A stretch of 64,000 nt of DNA, from contig NC_090319.1 in the NCBI RefSeq assembly GCF_040869045.1, forward strand, positions 385,221,601-385,285,600. The letters are read 5' to 3'. Both the position numbers and the translations under genes were made by a program. The notes under the pieces were generated by a model, which made no database searches, was not told the origin of the DNA, and saw nothing but the letters and a program-made list of their open reading frames with translations. This document shows positions 1 through 9,009 of the stretch, piece by piece (the first letter of the stretch is position 1; every line of letters begins with the position of its first letter). Source of the stretch: Eurosta solidaginis. Its lineage: Eukaryota > Arthropoda > Insecta > Diptera > Tephritidae.

Positions 1-133
1 ACGATGCAGTTTGTTAAATTTGTTTACGACCTAATTGTTGGCTACTTGGACTGTCTAGCTCTTCTTGCGAAGATGTCGCTGCAAAAAAATCTGCGCTCAT
101 TCTTGCCTTTTTATTTGGGTGCCAGCTGAACTA
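1..133. other. Left flank of hAT insertion, no gene recognised
   Basis: No coding exon is recognisable. The same flank resumes after the hAT element at 5795. It may be intron or upstream DNA of CA-1, whose missing 5' exons must lie to the left of the window or have been lost. Confidence 0.4.
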
Positions 134-141
134 ATCATTAG
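134..141. repeat. hAT target site duplication, left copy
   Basis: ATCATTAG, identical to 5787-5794. Confidence 0.85.
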
Positions 142-505
142 CAGGGCCGTAGAGAGAAAATCTGGGCCCGGGACTAAACAATTTACGGGCCCCTATAAAA
201 AGCCACTAATACATTTGATTAATTTGAATCATTCATGAATCATTGTTGATGGATTACATCAAAAAAAAATGTTTGCCACATCACAACTAATTGATTTTTG
301 GACTAAGAGCTGAAAATAAAATTAACACAGAATATTTACTATTTGTACTGTTTTATTGTAACGTAGAAATAAAATTCTCTTTTAAGAGCCACATATTGTT
401 TCAAATAATCTTTTCTAGCTATGTATTTGGTAACATTTTAGAACATTTCTGATAAATATAATGATGATTATAAATTTTAATTATTCGATATAGAAGGTTC
501 GGATA

Positions 506-1172
506 TCAAAGAATGGCTTTTCTTGCTTTATTCGCTGCATTTTTTTTTTTTATAATAAAATCAAAATTTAACTGTTTTGCCACAATGGATTCAACACAAA
601 GCGTGGGAAGTCCTGAAACTTGCTCTTGAGATGAACACGATATATGAAAGTTTTTGATTCTTGCAAGGACGCTGAAAGAATGTTCTGCACTAGCTACAGT
701 AACAGGTATAGTGCAAAAGATACGTAAAGCAACACAAATGTTGGGGAAAATTGTATACAGATTTTGAACATAGATGGCATTCTGCAATTCCAATGGTGAC
801 AGACCTTTATCAACATTTGCTTCGAGAAACGTCCGACTTGTATTTTTCGACAAATATTGCTGAGCTCGCCCGAACTGTAGTTTCATCCATGTCTTCAAAT
901 TGCCACAAAAAGGAAAACATCTCGTTCAAATTTCTCATATATACAAATCGTTCAGTAATGCCAGTGATTACCGAATCAATGATCACCAAGAATGTAATCT
1001 TTTTAAAATCAGACTCTGGATCATCCGTAATCATCTCATTTCCATTATCTTCAAATCGTATTTTGGGTTTTCTCTTACGAATGTCCGGAAACTTTGTCGA
1101 GATGTTCAATTGAATAGCAACTGTTTTCTGATCTGGTTCCTGATCAACGTCAAATCAGCTTATAAGGCATCT
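506..1172 (-). pseudogene. hAT transposase, C-terminal dimerisation region (broken)
   Basis: The conceptual - strand product ends in a hAT C-terminal dimerisation region: an IPVTVASAEHSFSVL segment is followed by a Leu/Ile-rich SGLPTLCVESI block, as in ZMYM1-like hAT transposases. Two frames (506-898 and 810-1109) cover it, so a frameshift is present. The upstream part of the protein resumes on the other side of the inserted element, at 4621. It is presumably inactive. Confidence 0.75.
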
Positions 1173-1249
1173 AGATGTCGCGGTGCCCCCCATAAAACAG
1201 AAACACATCTTTTCAGAAAACATTAGTCAGAACCCATTTACAGAAAGAC

Positions 1250-1395
1250 AAAACTCAGAAGTCAAATTTCCGAAGTCAAATTTCAGAAGTAAAAATTCAG
1301 AAGTCAAATTTAATAAGGCAAAATTCAGAAGTCAAAATTCAGAAAGTAATCAGACTACAGAAAAAACAAAATTTTTCTCAAAATTCAGAAATGTT
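1250..1395. repeat. Degenerate short tandem repeat in the left arm
   Basis: A TTCAGAAGTCAAA-like motif recurs about ten times with substitutions and indels. Confidence 0.7.
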
Positions 1396-1428
1396 TATTT
1401 ATTTGGAAGGAATTATGTATAAAGAAAA

Positions 1429-1491
1429 AGTAGTATTCAAAATATATTTATTTTTCGATATTTCGACTTCAATCTGAAGTCATCATCAAGA
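1429..1491 (-). repeat. PLE terminal inverted repeat, 3' copy, hammerhead-like fold
   Basis: Exact reverse complement of 3727-3789. In the element's sense it reads TTGATGA-T, then a stem GACTTC/GAAGTC closed by AGATT, then GAAA. This is the order of a hammerhead ribozyme core (CUGAUGA, stem II, GAAA), although C3 appears to be U and stem I is not evident. Confidence 0.6.
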
Positions 1492-2136
1492 ATCTACGAA
1501 AAGAAAACAATTAACATTTTTAAACATACATTTCCGTAGCAAAAATACGACTTACACATATGGATATGTATGATCGACTGAACCATTGTTTACTATATAG
1601 TTTGGCAGCTTAAGTAGAGGTTATGTTGCGAATAGAGTGGAAGGCAGTGGACTAGGCAGTCGAATGTCATATAATGCAGGAATGGTGTTCGGAGTTTTTT
1701 CAAAGTTAAAAAAAAAAATGATAAAAGCTTTAATATAAATACAACTATTGTTTTAATAACAACAAAAACGCCATATATATTCTGTATATATTCATTGGCA
1801 ATGATTATCTCACTTTAAAATTTGAATTAAATAATCTAAAGTTTTTTTCTGAAACTGAGTCGAGAACTGTGCGTGTGAATGTTCGAATTTTCACCGATCA
1901 GCTGTTAGTTGCGCTACTTGGTAAAATTTACAATGGACTGAACAGAAATTATGACAACATAATTTTAGTAAAAACAAAAGAGCGAAAAATATAAATAAAG
2001 ATAAATCAAAAACTCCCGCGAATATAAACAATTTCATGTACCGCAAGTGTAAACAAAAAACATATGTATACAATAAAAAATGTGTCAACAAAAAATAAAA
2101 ATATATATATATATATATGTATGTACGTATTTAATG

Positions 2137-2725
2137 CAGGCATGCTTAACCAACGAACCGATATCATTTCGTTACGATAATTAACGTTAATAAACGAAAC
2201 AAAGTCATTTCGTTTCGTTTATTAACGTTAAGAACGTCAAATTAACGAAGTGATTTTGCTTCGTTTTCTGCCATATCAAAACGAAATCAAATCGGGTATG
2301 TTGATTATTAATTTCAAACTATGCTGGCAAAGCTGATTGATGGCGGAGTCATTAAAGGTGAAGGCATTAGCCAAGCTGATTGAAACTTTTCTCATGAATT
2401 TTGACAGTACGAACATTTCTCAGAGTATTTTGACATTACCACCAACGAATTACACAAACAAATTACATGGAGTTCGTGTGTATGTCCGCTCGCTGTTAGC
2501 ACCTTACTGGCTTCACCATGGCTATAGCATTGCCAGCACAATTCAAACTTTAAGTATCACGTTTTTGTTAACGTTTTTACCGTTAACGAAAGCTTTTCGT
2601 TTCGGTTAAAAACGAGATACAATTTATCTTGATAATTTCTTTATCGATAATATTTCGAAGTGTTTCAACGGAAACGGTGGAAATTTTTTGATAAACGATT
2701 AGCTTAACGTTAAGGTGCATCCCTG
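2137..2725. mobile_element. Non-autonomous hAT element (MITE-like)
   Basis: The ends are CAGGCATGCTTAAC on the left and, from the right, CAGGGATGCACCTTAAC. A perfect 8-bp duplication, ATTTAATG, flanks it at 2129-2136 and 2726-2733. The subterminal sequence is rich in AACGTTAA and AACGAAAC motifs. A 90-codon frame at 2337-2609 shows no recognisable domain. Inserted in the PLE 3' UTR, it is the innermost layer of the nest. Confidence 0.8.
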
Positions 2726-2792
2726 ATTTAATGTATGTTATGCTCTCAGCATTGCTAGAGTTATTGTTCCAGCTTAAGTTTAGTGAGTGTGC

Positions 2793-3716
2793 TTAACTAA
2801 CAGCAGCGTGATGTTGTTGTTTTAAGACCAAATTTCTGTAGGTTTGTGCACAATGGTCTACATCTGATTTAAAATTCATTTTTATATCATTAGGGGTGTT
2901 CAAAATGTGTAAGGTTTCTAAAATGAAGCGCTTATTATAATGTTTTTCATGTTCCAGAATGGTTACGTTTTCAAAATCTGGATAGTGTCCCGTTTCTTTG
3001 CAATGAGCAGCCAATGCTGTCTTGTTTTCTGGATTATTATTTCTCAATTTAATATTCGATTTGTGGGCGGAAAGCCTCGTCTTTAGTTTAAGTTTAGTTG
3101 TCCCTACATATACTTGTTCGCATACGTGGGACCCGTCGCCGTTACATGGAATTTTGTACACCACGTTGGATTTCTCATGATTTGGTATTTTGTCCTTTAA
3201 ATTACTATAAATTGGTCGTAGAGTGTTGTTGTAAGTAAACGCGATTTCATATTTCTCTTTGTCATATAAATTTGAACCCTTGATTCTTTCAGACACTCCC
3301 GGGATATATGTCATTGATTTATAAATTTTATCACCTTTCTCGGTTGTATTATTATTGGCGTTCGCTGTGTGATGTTTGTGAATCAGTTTGTTTATAAGGG
3401 ACCTGGGAAAAGAATTTTGTTCCAGGGTTTTTCTAATTATGGCTATGTTTTTGTTGTGAAACATCTTATCACTTATGTTAAGAACCCTTCTTATAAAATT
3501 TTTCGCTGTGTTCAAAATAGTGTTGGGTGCGTGTTTGGAATTATAATTGATAAGTCTACCCGAAGCTGTTTGTTTTTTATACCAATCAATGTATAACTTA
3601 TTATTATTTTTAATTATTAATGTGTCAAGGTAGGGAAGTCTGTTATTTTTCTCCACTTCCATAGTAAATCGTATGGATTTGTAATATGTATTAAGTAGTT
3701 TAAGCATGTTTTCCAT
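2793..3716 (-). CDS. Penelope-like RT C-terminus plus GIY-YIG endonuclease (partial)
   Basis: 307 residues. Residues about 15-90 match the RT thumb/linker of Penelope proteins (RLPYLDTLI, then a KQTASGRL segment). Residues about 190-290 are the GIY-YIG nuclease: VVYKIPC, then QVYVGTTKLKLKTRL with the YVG pair and the catalytic Arg, then LEHEKHY...RFILET with the catalytic Glu. The Cys-His pairs of Penelope endonucleases are visible (CNGDGSHVC, AHCKETGHY). In an intact element this nuclease nicks the target for RT priming. The frame is open, but the RT palm with its active-site aspartates is absent, so the product cannot support transposition alone. Confidence 0.8.
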   Translation of the reverse strand: MENMLKLLNTYYKSIRFTMEVEKNNRLPYLDTLIIKNNNKLYIDWYKKQTASGRLINYNSKHAPNTILNTAKNFIRRVLNISDKMFHNKNIAIIRKTLEQNSFPRSLINKLIHKHHTANANNNTTEKGDKIYKSMTYIPGVSERIKGSNLYDKEKYEIAFTYNNTLRPIYSNLKDKIPNHEKSNVVYKIPCNGDGSHVCEQVYVGTTKLKLKTRLSAHKSNIKLRNNNPENKTALAAHCKETGHYPDFENVTILEHEKHYNKRFILETLHILNTPNDIKMNFKSDVDHCAQTYRNLVLKQQHHAAVS

Positions 3717-3726
3717 TTCGCTCGCA

Positions 3727-3789
3727 TCTTGATGATGACTTCAGATTGAAGTCGAAATATCGAAAAATAAATATATTTTGAATACTACT
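3727..3789 (-). repeat. PLE terminal inverted repeat, 5' copy
   Basis: 63 bp, identical in inverted orientation to 1429-1491. It abuts the surviving ORF by about 10 bp, consistent with a truncated element joined to an inverted pseudo-LTR. Confidence 0.8.
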
Positions 3790-3962
3790 AAAAAAGAAGT
3801 TTTATTCAATAATCTGGCCTAAAGCTCAATCAAAATCATCAAATTATATTAAACAAGGCTATTAAATTTACCAATAAAATAAAGAAAAAGTAGTAAAATC
3901 TAAAATTTTGAATTGTGTGCAATAGCATGTATGTAATTAATTAAATCTTTTTGCGTGTATCT

Positions 3963-4470
3963 TTATACTCAGCTGAGCAGAGCTCACAGAGTATATTAAA
4001 TTTGTTCGCATAACGGCAATCCGAAACGGCATAAACTAATCGAGATATGTAGATATAGACTTCTATATATCAAAATGATCTGGGCGAAAAAAGAAATTCA
4101 TTTAGCCATGTCCGTCCGTCCGTCCGTCCGTTCGTCCGTAAACACGATACCTTGAGTAAATTTTGAGGTATCTTGATGAAATTTGGTATGTGGGTTCTTG
4201 GGCGCTCATCTCAGATCGCTATTTAAAATGAACGAAATCGGACTACAACCACGCCCACTTTTTCGATATCGAAAATTTCGAAAAACAGAAAAAGTGTGAT
4301 AATTCATTACCAAAGACGAATAAAACGATGAAACTTGGTAGGTGGGTTGACCTTATGACGCAGAATAGAAAATTAGCAAAATTTTGGACAATGGGCGTGG
4401 CATCGCCCACTTTTAAAATAAGATAATTTAAGGTTTTTGCAAGCTGTAATTTAGCAGCAGTACAATTTTT
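3963..4470 (+). mobile_element. HINE (DINE-1/Helentron-like) family Y, copy 1, 3'-truncated
   Basis: It begins at ATACTCAGCTGAGCAGAGC, then CACAGAGTATATTAA, the GCCATGTCCGTCCGTCC microsatellite block, TTGATGAAATTTGGTATG and CCACGCCCACTTTTTCG segments, all shared with 42645-43930 and (reversed) 12650-13724. This order, a subterminal inverted repeat head, a GTCC block, then a TTGATGAAATTTGG core, is that of DINE-1-type Helentron derivatives. Confidence 0.75.
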
Positions 4471-4620
4471 CTCTAATATCAATTACAAAAAAAAAAACAT
4501 TGTATAAAGCAATATGAGCAAAGCTCGCTAATTAAATACATATGGTTCTGACTAATGTTTTCTGAAAAAATGTGTTTCCGAATTTATGTTTTCTGAATTT
4601 ATGGGGGGAACCAGATGTCG

Positions 4621-5560
4621 GACCTCAACATGTAGGGTGGCGTCTCTAGCTTGGAGTACGACGTTTCTTTCATTAATGGTAGTAAGTTTTGAACAAAATT
4701 GAGGATAGCAAGATACATTCGAACTTGTTGATATACTTGAGAATGCCGGTAATATCTCCGTATGCTTGTGCAGTCAAATTTAGCTTAAATAATGCGTTTA
4801 GTGCTTGTGTTAATCGTGGAACATGGTTTGCGAATGGTCTGATTGCCTCAATTCTAGCCGACCACCTAGTTCTGAAAGACTGTTAAGAGACCTCGGTACA
4901 TTTTTTTGAGGATGTCCCATCGTTGTGGACTGCTGCTGAAAATAGTAAAACATTTGTGTACAACTCCGAAGAAAGTAATTTCAGCCGTACAACATTCTGC
5001 ATGTGGTGTTGATCATAAATTCAGACTGTGGGTTGCACAAGGCGAGTAATCAGCATTCGAGTTTTTTTTCGAGAATATGACGTAGTGCTCCGTTGTAAGC
5101 TCCTTTCATATTGGCGCCGTTATCGTATCCTTGTTCACGACAATCTTTTAATGGGATTTCATGTTTACCTAGAGTATGGCAAATTAAATCAGCGATTTCT
5201 TGACCAGTGTTTTGGTTACAATCCACGAAAGCCAAAACCCGTTCTTGAATTGTAAAATGTGTTGCTTTCGAACTGAAATGGAAAAACTCGTTATTCACGG
5301 TACCGATGTCGAAACCTTTTAAATAATCTGGACACGGAGTTGGTGGTATTGTTGGAAGACTTTTTGAAGATGAACCTTCATCAGTGTCACCACGAAAGTT
5401 TACGATTTCGGATTCTTGTAAACATACATTTTTGTTTGATGTTTTATTGTATCCTTACTGTTCGAAGGCCCAGGCAAAAAATCATTATCAATAGTTGAAT
5501 CGGATGCGAAACCTGAATGGTTTTGAGCCAACTGCCAAATGAAATATTTATTCTTAAATT
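4621..5560 (-). pseudogene. hAT transposase, N-terminal and central region (broken)
   Basis: The - strand frame at 5050-5298 reads a conserved central block of DUF4371/ZMYM1-like hAT transposases, with GYDNGANMKGAYNG, where the Asp belongs to the catalytic RNase-H-like fold in this family. Further downstream in transcription, at 4621-5050, a RTRWSARIEAIRPFA-like segment is readable with frame changes. The gene is interrupted at 4620/1173 by the long-TIR element. No intact reading frame survives. Confidence 0.7.
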
Positions 5561-5786
5561 TTGAAGAAAAGGACTTTTCAAATTATTTTGTACACTTCAC
5601 TATAATATAAAAACGAAATGCAGACATTCGTTGCTTTTGAAATTCTGCTTAAAAATTGCACATGGAACAGCTAAAGACTCTCCTGAATTAAATAAAATGT
5701 CTTAGTAATTCTAAATCGCGGGTCCCCTCAGACACCCCGGGCCCGGGGAGAATCCCCCCATTCCCCCTCCCCTCTCGTCAGGCCTG

Positions 5787-5794
5787 ATCATTAG
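5787..5794. repeat. hAT target site duplication, right copy
   Basis: ATCATTAG, identical to 134-141. Confidence 0.85.
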
Positions 5795-6389
5795 CACAAT
5801 CGTCCGCGTCCTAGCTGAATTAAGCTTATGTGACTAAAATGTTCATACCGTTTACAAAAACAAAATACTCTGTAAAGAAATAATTTTTAACCAGATAAGT
5901 TGATAACGAGCTGACGTGAATAACCGTATTCAGCTCACATGGATGTGGTCATTGGTTCTGCTGCTGGTGCTGCCATTAGAAAAATTAAAAAAAAAAGAAA
6001 TGTTTTCAAATCTGGGGCCTTATTATGGTATTCGATTCCAAAGAAATTTCTATCGCATTTGATAAAAAATTATGTAATTTGAAAGCTTTCATATAGCATT
6101 TCCATTCGAATTGGGTTATAGAACAAGGCCCCGGGAATTTTTAGTATTAGCCAAAAGTTGGAATTTTTCTTGGTACAGGTTAAGTCTTTTACGAACTAGA
6201 TTGGTGGGATATTAATAATACTAAGTGCTGTAGATAACTACTTTTGTTGGATAATTTTTTTTGTCTGCGCAGCGAAGACATACTTTTTCTATAAGAATAC
6301 ACCCACCAGTTGTTACTAGTTTAGGAGCAATACCGATGTGAATACCCATACTAATCCTAAAATTAACGAATTTTTTTTTCTATACTCAG
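5795..6389. other. Intergenic or intronic DNA upstream of CA-1
   Basis: No exon recognised. A short ATG frame at 5942 reads a hydrophobic MWSLVLLLVLPL, but it does not join to a recognisable CA N-terminus, so it is not called. A small MITE lies at 6012-6134. Confidence 0.4.
6012..6134. repeat. Small inverted-repeat MITE candidate
   Basis: Ends CTGGGGCCTTATTATGG and, from the right, CCGGGGCCTTGTTCTAT; ATTCGA motifs also pair further in. No clear target duplication. Confidence 0.45.
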
Positions 6390-7384
6390 CTGAAATCGCG
6401 CTTCATGAAACTGTGCGCGGTACACGACCGATTATAACTGGTGGCTTGTTAGAAGGCGAGTACGAAGCACATTCGGCACATTTCCATTGGGGCTCGCTAC
6501 TCAGCAAGGGTTCGGAACATTCTATAAATGGACTTCGCTATGACGGCGAACTTCACATTGTTCATAAAAATATGAAATATGGTAACGCGCATGAAGCAAG
6601 TCGTCATCGAGACGGTATAGCGGTATTGAGCATTTTGATTAATATTAGTGATGTAAGTATGCTTTAAGATATATATGTTTCCTTATTTGATTTATACAGC
6701 ATATATATTTTCCTAGAACCTCAGTAAAACATATCATGGACTGAATAAGGTATTCAATATATTACCAAAAATTAAGCAGTACGGTACGAATACAACAATA
6801 AGTCAAGACTTGAGTCTAAACTATTTTTTAGGTCATATTAATACTCAACACTTTTATTCATACAAAGGTGTGTAAGATTGACAACTTCGATTGATATTGA
6901 TTCATATTTATATTTAAAAATAATACTGTGAAACATATAAAAGCCATTCACAAGGTCTCCTATTTGCTGTATGTGCTATGCTTCAAATACACTCATATGA
7001 ATTACCCAATAGTCATATTCAAAATAAAGTCGAGTTTTTCACGTTATTGGGTTGCAGTTCACTATCAACAAAGCTGCAAATGACTTTAATTTGGGCTAAT
7101 TATATTAATTCACGTTTTGTTTTGTAACTTTCCAGGTTCTCTTACGACACCACCCTGCACCGAGGCAGTCACTTGGATCGTCCTTGCTGAACCACTCTTG
7201 TTATCTCGAGCGCAAGTAAACTACTGAAAGCAAACTGTTTTTATCTTGAATTTGAATTTCTTTCCCTATATTTTAGATTCAAAAATTATTTATCTTAAAG
7301 CGAGAAAGCGGTTTACCTATAATAAACAACTATCGACCCCTACAAGAATTGAATGGTCGTAATGTATACAGACGAAAGGGCTAA
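6390..7384 (+). CDS. Alpha-carbonic anhydrase CA-1 (3' exons; 5' exons not in window)
   Basis: Zinc enzyme hydrating CO2 to bicarbonate. Four exons fit: 6390-6652, 6717-6867, 7136-7215 and 7277-7384 (stop TAA 7382-7384), all with AG acceptors and GT donors; joining them keeps one frame. Visible motifs are AHFHWGS (two zinc His), the alpha-CA signature [18 protein letters not shown] (third zinc His), and SLTTPPCTE with the catalytic Thr. The last exon ends in [15 protein letters not shown], as in insect CAs. Everything before residue about 85 of a typical CA, including the signal peptide and proton-shuttle His, is missing and would lie left of the window. The first intron here starts GTAAGT and is only 64 bp. 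Compared with CA-2 it has one extra intron, splitting YKG from SLTTPPC. Whether a full gene exists cannot be seen; the visible part is undamaged. Confidence 0.85.
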
Positions 7385-7463
7385 TAGTGAAGTATTTGTT
7401 TTACAGTATTAAGATAGCAATAATTACTGTTAAGAATAATTATTTATTATCATCGCTTAGTAG

Positions 7464-7469
7464 AATAAA
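7464..7469 (+). terminator. Poly(A) signal of CA-1
   Basis: AATAAA 80 bp after the CA-1 stop codon. Confidence 0.5.
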
Positions 7470-7628
7470 GTGTATGATTTCTGTTCTTATGCATAAATTC
7501 ATGTAAGTACAGTGATATCTACAATAATATGTAAAAAATGCATACAAAATATTTTCAAACTAACAAAAAGTCGTTGTCTTTCTCAGGGATCGTAACGATT
7601 ATAAGCTTTACTTTAAAAAAATACTACT

Positions 7629-7985
7629 GGCGGCCACCGTGGTGTGATGGTGGCGTGCTCCGCGTACCACACCGTATGCCCTGGGTTCACACCCGGGCAA
7701 AGCAACATCAAAATTTTAGAAATAAGGTTTTTCAATTAGAAGAAAATTTTTCTAAGCGCGGTCGCCCCTCGGCAGTGTTTGGCAAGCGCTTCGGGTGTAT
7801 TTCTGCCATGAAAAGCTCTCTGTGAACACTCATCTGCCTTGCAGATGCCGTTCGGAGTCGGCATAAAACATGTAGGTCCCGTCCGGCCAATTTGTAGGGA
7901 AAATCAAGAGGAGCACGACGCAAATTGGAAGAGAAGCTCGTCCTTAGATCTCTTCGGAGGTTAGATCGCGCCTTACATTTATTTA
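7629..7985 (+). mobile_element. tRNA-derived SINE, copy 1
   Basis: The head has pol III promoter boxes: box A TGGTGTGATGG at 7640-7650 and box B GGTTCACACCC at 7684-7694, within a tRNA-like CACCGTGGTGTGATGG...CCTGGGTTCACACCCGGGC stretch. A non-tRNA body follows (TCGCCCCTCGGCAGTG, GGAGCACGACGCAAATTG), then an ATTTATTTATTT tail. The same body recurs at 42034-42300. It is not a tRNA gene: acceptor stem pairing is poor and it is followed by the repeated body. Confidence 0.8.
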
Positions 7986-8156
7986 TTTATATTATATTTT
8001 AATACTTAATTTTTCTTGGAATAATTCAATTTGTCTCGGGTTTGAAAAAAAGGTGTGAGTGAAGTTCGATGTGAAAACATACAGGAGTACGCCTAGGAAA
8101 CTAATGGTTTCTTGGGGCCAACGACATAAACACCTCTACGAATGTAAAAAGATCAT

Positions 8157-8765
8157 AGTGTAACGAATTTTGGGAAATACTTGATTATGTTGCAGCTTCT
8201 GTTATAGTTCGAATCTCGGAAATACTAATGTAGTATTATTTCACAATTAGATTAAACGCGTACTCTACTTGTAGCATGCCAAAATCAAACTGATTGACCA
8301 TCGCCAGAGATAACTTTAAGATAGAGATGTTGCAGGAAAGAAAAATAGTGTGAAGCAACCTTCACAAAGCTACCACTGTTTGTATTTATTATTTAATAAT
8401 TATTTGTACATTTTTTATTCAGCTAATGTGATCAGAATTTTAATTTTTACTTTCTAGAACTCCAATCAGTGTATTTTGTGTGCTTTAATTATGTTAAAAA
8501 TTGCGTTAAAGTTTGTGGTGTGGTGAAAGTGACCTACTAGAATTTGGTGAAGCTCCGCTGCTTTCCACTGAAGTTCGCGCCTGCAATATCTCTATCTTAA
8601 AATTGTCTCTGCCATCGCTTAGACTGCGCCGCTTTTATACTCTCGATTATTTCGTTCGCCCATTTCTCCTAGGGTCTAGACTTTTTGCGTGTAGTCTTCT
8701 CGAACAGCTGCTTATTTATTTCTCCTTTATGTATCTGGTATTCACTTTTGTCTTCAAGTAATATA
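8157..8765 (+). repeat. LTR-like fragment, rearranged
   Basis: Starts TGTAACGAATTTTGGG and shares a TTGATTAT.TTGCA...GTTCGAATC stretch with 59162 onward. Further on, a CGCTTTTATACTCTCGATT TATA-like block and CCTAGGGTCTAGACTTTT match 59350-59405. The middle is a roughly 40-bp inverted repeat (8299-8336 with 8583-8622, core TTTAAGATAGAGAT.TTGCAG). Probably a degenerate LTR with an insertion. Confidence 0.5.
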
Positions 8766-9009
8766 CGTCAGACGTGTCTTCTGCGACCAAGGTGGTAGGT
8801 GATTTGCGTTAAAAAAAAAAAAATTTTTGTTAATTCGGTGTGCAAAAGTGTAAAAGTTGTATTTTTATACTGTGTTAAAGTGCCTTAACATTGATGGTGT
8901 TAGAGGATTTTAATCAAAAGTTAAATTAACGCCAAACTTGGTTTTTCGTGGTAAGTTTGGTAAGGCTTAACACTGTTGCTGGGGTAGAAAGACGGACAGG
9001 GACACGGAC

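Larger units (their letters stand above)
1436..3878 (-). mobile_element. 5'-truncated Penelope-like element (PLE)
   Basis: A 17-bp direct repeat, ATAAAGAAAAAGTAGTA, at 1419-1435 and 3879-3895 marks the likely target duplication. A perfect 63-bp inverted repeat (1429-1491 and 3727-3789) lies inside; inverted pseudo-LTR copies are typical of Penelope elements. The single - strand ORF encodes the end of the reverse transcriptase plus a GIY-YIG endonuclease. The catalytic RT palm is missing, so the copy is 5' truncated. A hAT MITE sits in its 3' UTR at 2137-2725. Confidence 0.8.
1182..4612. mobile_element. Long-TIR DNA element inserted in the hAT transposase
   Basis: Left end 1182-1233 and right end 4545-4612 are inverted repeats beginning GGTGCCCCCCATAAA and GGTTCCCCCCATAAA. 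The direct repeat AGATGTCG (1173-1180 and 4613-4620) flanks them; a ninth base differs (C versus G). The left arm carries degenerate tandem subrepeats. An 8-9 bp duplication with repeat-bearing arms fits a Mutator-like or foldback-like element, but I see no transposase, so the superfamily is open. The interior is almost wholly filled by later insertions. Confidence 0.65.
142..5786 (-). mobile_element. Decayed hAT-superfamily DNA transposon (host of a four-level nest)
   Basis: The ends are imperfect inverted repeats: CAGGGCCGTAGAGAG on the left and, read from the right end, CAGGCCTGACGAGAG. They are flanked by a perfect 8-bp direct repeat, ATCATTAG, at 134-141 and 5787-5794, the duplication length expected for hAT. 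GC-rich subterminal blocks (GGGCCCGGG) lie at both ends. Transposase remnants are on the - strand, at 506-1172 and 4621-5560, split by the element at 1182-4612. The ZMYM1/DUF4371-like relatives encode one long transposase; here it is broken by stops and frameshifts, so the element is dead. Confidence 0.85.

Noticed and set aside
2337..2609. 90-codon frame inside the hAT MITE as a gene
   Set aside because: No domain or codon bias; it runs into the terminal motif repeats.
5942..5990. Signal-peptide exon of CA-1 (MWSLVLLLVLPL)
   Set aside because: No matching splice donor or CA N-terminal exon follows, and an overlapping frame starts at the same place.
7629..7720. tRNA gene
   Set aside because: A and B boxes are present but the fold is poor and the downstream body is repeated at 42034; it is a SINE head.
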